From Vulcanimicrobiota bacterium (GTDB taxonomy: Bacteria; Vulcanimicrobiota; Vulcanimicrobiia; Vulcanimicrobiales; Vulcanimicrobiaceae), in assembly GCA_013289785.1 (NCBI GenBank), contig JABCZE010000049.1, positions 1 through 8,502 on the forward strand: a stretch of DNA of 8,502 bases, given 5' to 3'. This document shows positions 5,781-8,502 of this stretch, piece by piece. Each line of letters starts with the position of its first letter. Within the stretch, counting starts at the first letter, position 1. The notes under the pieces are model-generated. The model worked only from the letters and a program-made list of their open reading frames with translations. It ran no database searches and was not told where the DNA came from. Position numbers and translations under genes: made by a program.

Positions 5781-7212
5781 CGGGGACGCTCGTCGCCAGT
5801 TCCACCTGTTCGTCGCCCGGAATCTTCTTACCGAGTTGCGCCGCGCAGATCTCAGCCGGATAGGTCCAGATCTCTGCCAGCGTCGGGTGCAGATGCGGAA
5901 TGCGCATAAATTGATCGACCGTCGCTTCGAAGTTCATTGCCACGATGATCTCGTGGATCAGCTCCGATGCCTGAGGTCCCACGATCGCTGCGCCCAGAAT
6001 GCGGCCGCTCTGGCCGTCGGCCATCATCTTCACGAATCCTTTCGTCTTGGCCAGGCACTGCGCTTTACCGTGCTCGGCAAAGTCGTACCGTCCGCTGACG
6101 TAGGCGATGCCGTCGCGTTGCAGATCCTTTTCGCTCATTCCGACGGCGGCGATCTGCGGGTCGGTAAAGATCGTGTGCGCGCCGACGAGGCGGTAGTCGG
6201 CGCGCTCCACGCCGTCCAGACATGCGTTTCGCGCGGCAACCTCGCCCTGATAGATTGCAACGTGGACCAGCATATACTCGCCGGTAACGTCGCCGACGGC
6301 AAACACGTTGGGGTTGCTCGTGCGCATCGTTTCGTCCACGACGATTCCGCCGGCGGGTTCGTACTCGATTCCGGCTTGCTCCAAGCCCAAGCCCGCCACG
6401 TTGGGCACGCGGCCGAGGGCGTAAAAGATCTCCTCGCCCACCGCCTCGTAATCGCTGCCGGCACGACTGTAGCGCACGACCTTTTCTTCGCCGCGCCGCA
6501 GCACTTCGGTCAGCGTCGCGCGCGCGACGACCTCGATCCCTTCTTCCACGAAGTACTTGGTAAGCGCGTTTCCGACATCGTCGTCGCTGGGGGTCAGCAG
6601 GTGACCGCTGCGAATCAACAGTGTCGTACGTGCCCCCATTCGCGCGAGAAACTGTCCCAGTTCGCAGGCCGTGTAGCCGCCACCCAGCACGACGACGGAC
6701 TTTGGAATCCGCTCGAAATCGAGGACCGCATCGCTGTCGACGTAGCCGGTAGCGGTCAGGCCCGGCAGCGCGCTCTGGCTCACGCTGCTGCCGGTCGCAA
6801 TCACAAATCGTCTGGCCTCCAGCACCGTGTTCTGCCCGACGAGGAGCTGCTCCGGTGAGAGAAAGCGCGCCGCACCGGAGTAAAGCGGGAACGCGTTTAT
6901 TCCCTCGATGCGATAGTCGGCGAACTCCTTGACGAGAACGCGCTTGCGAGCCGCAATGAATGGCAGGTCGATCTCTACCAGCCCCGCCTCAATGCCGAGC
7001 GCATCCGCGTCGCGCGCATCATGGAGTGCGTCGCTCGAAGCCAGGAGGGCCTTGCTGGGCATGCAGCCGCGTAAAATGCAAAGACCGCCGAGCGGGCCGG
7101 GGTCTACCAATGCAACGTCGCAGCCGAAGTCGCGCGCCGTGCGCGCGGCAGCGTAGCCGCCCGACCCGGCCCCGACCACGAGCAGATCGTGGCGCTTACT
7201 CGGCTCCGTCAT
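5773..7212 (-). CDS. Dihydrolipoamide dehydrogenase / mercuric reductase-like FAD disulfide oxidoreductase
   Basis: This 479-residue class I pyridine nucleotide-disulfide oxidoreductase has full family length. In order: FAD-binding LVVGAGSGGYAAA (11-23), redox-active disulfide Cys45 and Cys50 in GGLCILRGCMPSK (42-54), IATGS (138-142), NAD(P)-binding VVLGGGYTACELGQF (174-188), second FAD contact NVFAVGDVTG (302-311), and the C-terminal dimerisation domain with the His-Glu dyad His442 and Glu447 in HPTLAE. A functional homodimeric thiol-disulfide flavoenzyme is therefore expected. The redox motif differs from the GGTCxNxGCxPSK of standard lipoamide dehydrogenase, and no E1/E2 dehydrogenase subunits are nearby, so the substrate is open. 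Arg201 after the second nucleotide-binding strand, where NADH enzymes usually have an acidic residue, could indicate NADPH preference. ATG 7212 follows a GAGAAG purine stretch with a 6-base gap. It is the first gene of the five-gene operon and is divergent from the glycosyltransferase. Confidence 0.92.
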   Translation of the reverse strand: MTEPSKRHDLLVVGAGSGGYAAARTARDFGCDVALVDPGPLGGLCILRGCMPSKALLASSDALHDARDADALGIEAGLVEIDLPFIAARKRVLVKEFADYRIEGINAFPLYSGAARFLSPEQLLVGQNTVLEARRFVIATGSSVSQSALPGLTATGYVDSDAVLDFERIPKSVVVLGGGYTACELGQFLARMGARTTLLIRSGHLLTPSDDDVGNALTKYFVEEGIEVVARATLTEVLRRGEEKVVRYSRAGSDYEAVGEEIFYALGRVPNVAGLGLEQAGIEYEPAGGIVVDETMRTSNPNVFAVGDVTGEYMLVHVAIYQGEVAARNACLDGVERADYRLVGAHTIFTDPQIAAVGMSEKDLQRDGIAYVSGRYDFAEHGKAQCLAKTKGFVKMMADGQSGRILGAAIVGPQASELIHEIIVAMNFEATVDQFMRIPHLHPTLAEIWTYPAEICAAQLGKKIPGDEQVELATSVPGG

Positions 7213-7280
7213 CAGCGTCTTCTCATCTGCTCGTGGCCTACAAAGGGAAGCGGCTCATTTCCTGTTAAAGACGTTTAGCC
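7213..7280. promoter_or_regulatory. Divergent intergenic promoter region
   Basis: This 68-base gap is the only true intergenic stretch in the window. It separates two outward-facing genes and must hold the promoter of the minus-strand operon, plus probably that of the glycosyltransferase. It is more AT-rich towards its right end (7258-7277) than the surrounding coding DNA. On the + strand a TAAAGA element at 7266-7271 could be a -10 box. It would place transcription start only a few bases before GTG 7281, but I find no convincing -35 partner. No clear minus-strand hexamer pair, operator palindrome or riboswitch is visible. Confidence 0.45.
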
Positions 7281-8502
7281 GTGTCGGCGGGTACCAATCT
7301 CTCTGCTTGGGCGCATCAGCGAGCTTTACGGCTTGGCGATCTCTTGATTGCGGGCTGGGCGGCGCCGGTCGCAGTTACGCTTGCCGGGCTGACGCTGGGC
7401 TTTTTCGGGTGGTACGCGTTTTTCGTCCCCGGCCTGCGTGGCGCGGCCGGCGAAATCGGCCTGATCGGCGCGATGCTCGCCGGAATGGCGTTTGCAATCG
7501 CCGCGTGGCTGGGGTACTCGCGCTATCTCTCCCAGCGTGCGACGATAACGCTGGCGCGGTCCCTGCGGTACGATGGACTCACCTGGCCGCCGTTTCTCTT
7601 GCTGTGGCTCACATTCGTTTCGTCATCGCCGCTAACCCACGGCGCACGCCTCTTCGTTATCGCGGGCGCGCTGTTCTGCATCGGCAAGGTCCTGATCGCC
7701 GCGCGTTTCAATCAAACCGTTCGCGAGGTCTTAATCGATTTCGCCGCCACCCGTATTGCTATCGTCGTCATTGCCGAGCTGGCGGCGGTCATCATCGGAC
7801 AGCGCGCGGGAACGCACGTGCAAGAGTCCTCGCACGTGTTGCTTGCGGTCTGGGGTCGCTGGGACGCCGTGCATTATCTCGACATCGCGACGCAGGGCTA
7901 CCAAGGCACCGACATGGCCTTTTTCCCGCTCTATCCGCTGCTCATCCGCCTCGTGGGCGCGCTGGCCGGAAACCACCTGATCGCCGGCCTACTCATCTCG
8001 AGCGCCTCCTTTTTTCTCGGACTGCTCTACCTCTACAAGCTGCTCGAACACGAGTACGACCGCGCCGTCGCGCGCCGGGCGATCTTTTACGTTTCCATCT
8101 TTCCGACGGCGGTCTATTTTACGGCCGTCTACACCGAGTCGCTCTTCTTCATGCTGACGGTGGCGTCGTTTTACTACATGCGCGAGCACAGGTGGTGGAT
8201 TGCCGGCTTTGTCGGATTTTTGGCGGCGCTTACCCGCGTCGAAGGAGTCCTGTTGCTCGTCCCCTTCCTGATGGAGTGGTCGGCCGTGCGAAAGTCCGCC
8301 AAAACGTCGGATCGCTTTGGGGTGTTTGCCGCGGCGCTCATTCCGCTGGGACTGGCCGCGTATATGGCCTATCTCTGGGTCCTACGCGCCGATCCGCTTT
8401 ACTTCTCGCACGTTCAAATCCACTGGAACCGGCATCTCGCTCCGCCCTGGGTCAGCATGATCAACGCCGTCGAGAAGCTGGTGCACGCCGGCGGCGCGCA
8501 GG
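7281..8502 (+). CDS. PIG-V/Gpi18-like multi-span membrane glycosyltransferase (3' end cut off)
   Basis: The frame is open from GTG 7281 to the right edge (407 codons plus one base) and carries no stop; an in-frame TAA at 7266-7268 limits the start. The protein is strongly hydrophobic, with probable membrane segments near residues 21-50, 58-79, 102-116, 121-141, 155-173, 210-228, 232-252, 266-283, 285-299, 304-329 and 346-369. The signature WGRWDAVHYLDIA (191-203), then GY (206-207) and FFPLYPLL (214-221), matches the first extracytoplasmic loop of PIG-V/Gpi18-type mannosyltransferases. These GT-C enzymes use a polyprenyl-phosphate sugar donor. FPTAVYFTAVYTESLFF (274-290) and AALTRVEGVLLL (315-326) are also typical. 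In most relatives I know the RWDA motif lies within the first 40-80 residues; here it is at 194, after about 150 extra residues with around four hydrophobic segments. No strong Shine-Dalgarno precedes the GTG. Donor and acceptor are unknown; envelope glycan or glycolipid synthesis is inferred. Confidence 0.85.
   Translation, partial: MSAGTNLSAWAHQRALRLGDLLIAGWAAPVAVTLAGLTLGFFGWYAFFVPGLRGAAGEIGLIGAMLAGMAFAIAAWLGYSRYLSQRATITLARSLRYDGLTWPPFLLLWLTFVSSSPLTHGARLFVIAGALFCIGKVLIAARFNQTVREVLIDFAATRIAIVVIAELAAVIIGQRAGTHVQESSHVLLAVWGRWDAVHYLDIATQGYQGTDMAFFPLYPLLIRLVGALAGNHLIAGLLISSASFFLGLLYLYKLLEHEYDRAVARRAIFYVSIFPTAVYFTAVYTESLFFMLTVASFYYMREHRWWIAGFVGFLAALTRVEGVLLLVPFLMEWSAVRKSAKTSDRFGVFAAALIPLGLAAYMAYLWVLRADPLYFSHVQIHWNRHLAPPWVSMINAVEKLVHAGGAQ

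Noticed and set aside
5701..6858. Plus-strand open frame (385 codons) antisense to the flavoprotein gene
   Set aside because: The opposite strand encodes a complete disulfide oxidoreductase with all motifs; the plus frame shows none and is a reverse-complement shadow.

Overview
The window is GC-rich (by eye a little over 60% G+C) and densely coding, with frequent GTG starts and genes that overlap by a few bases. It looks like free-living bacterial chromosome. I see no rRNA, tRNA, IS element, CRISPR array or phage gene. The taxon cannot be fixed from sequence alone. A deep-branching GC-rich environmental lineage (for example Eremiobacterota or the Chloroflexota/Deinococcota neighbourhood) is a guess, based on codon style and on the type of NAD synthetase.

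Layout. (1) On the + strand, bases 1-2214 hold a class III PLP aminotransferase cut by the left edge. Nine bases later comes a Gfo/Idh/MocA-type oxidoreductase, probably the second gene of the same small operon. (2) On the - strand, bases 7212-2202 hold five tightly packed genes, read from high to low coordinates: a dihydrolipoamide dehydrogenase/mercuric reductase-like flavoprotein, a carbon-nitrogen hydrolase, an NAD synthetase (NadE), a divergent Met8/CysG-N-like siroheme synthase protein, and CinA (nicotinamide-nucleotide amidase). Junctions are overlaps of 8, 20 and 14 bases and one 7-base gap, so they are almost certainly one transcript. The CinA end overlaps the Gfo/Idh/MocA end by 13 bases, tail to tail. 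(3) On the + strand, from 7281 off the right edge, is a multi-span PIG-V/Gpi18-like glycosyltransferase. It is divergent from the flavoprotein gene across a 68-base promoter region.

How the genes may work together. Three of the five minus-strand proteins fit pyridine-nucleotide metabolism: CinA (NMN to NaMN), NadE (NaAD to NAD+) and a carbon-nitrogen hydrolase carrying the active-site neighbourhoods seen in NadE glutaminase domains. That hydrolase directly precedes and overlaps nadE, so it may be a detached glutaminase subunit. The other two proteins of the operon are predicted NAD(P)-binding oxidoreductases. I read the operon as an NAD(P) supply and use cluster, not as an exotic system. The most check-worthy points are the split glutaminase/synthetase pair, the degenerate Met8-like protein, the unusual redox motif of the flavoprotein, the missing catalytic Asp in the Gfo/Idh/MocA protein, and the N-terminal extension of the glycosyltransferase.
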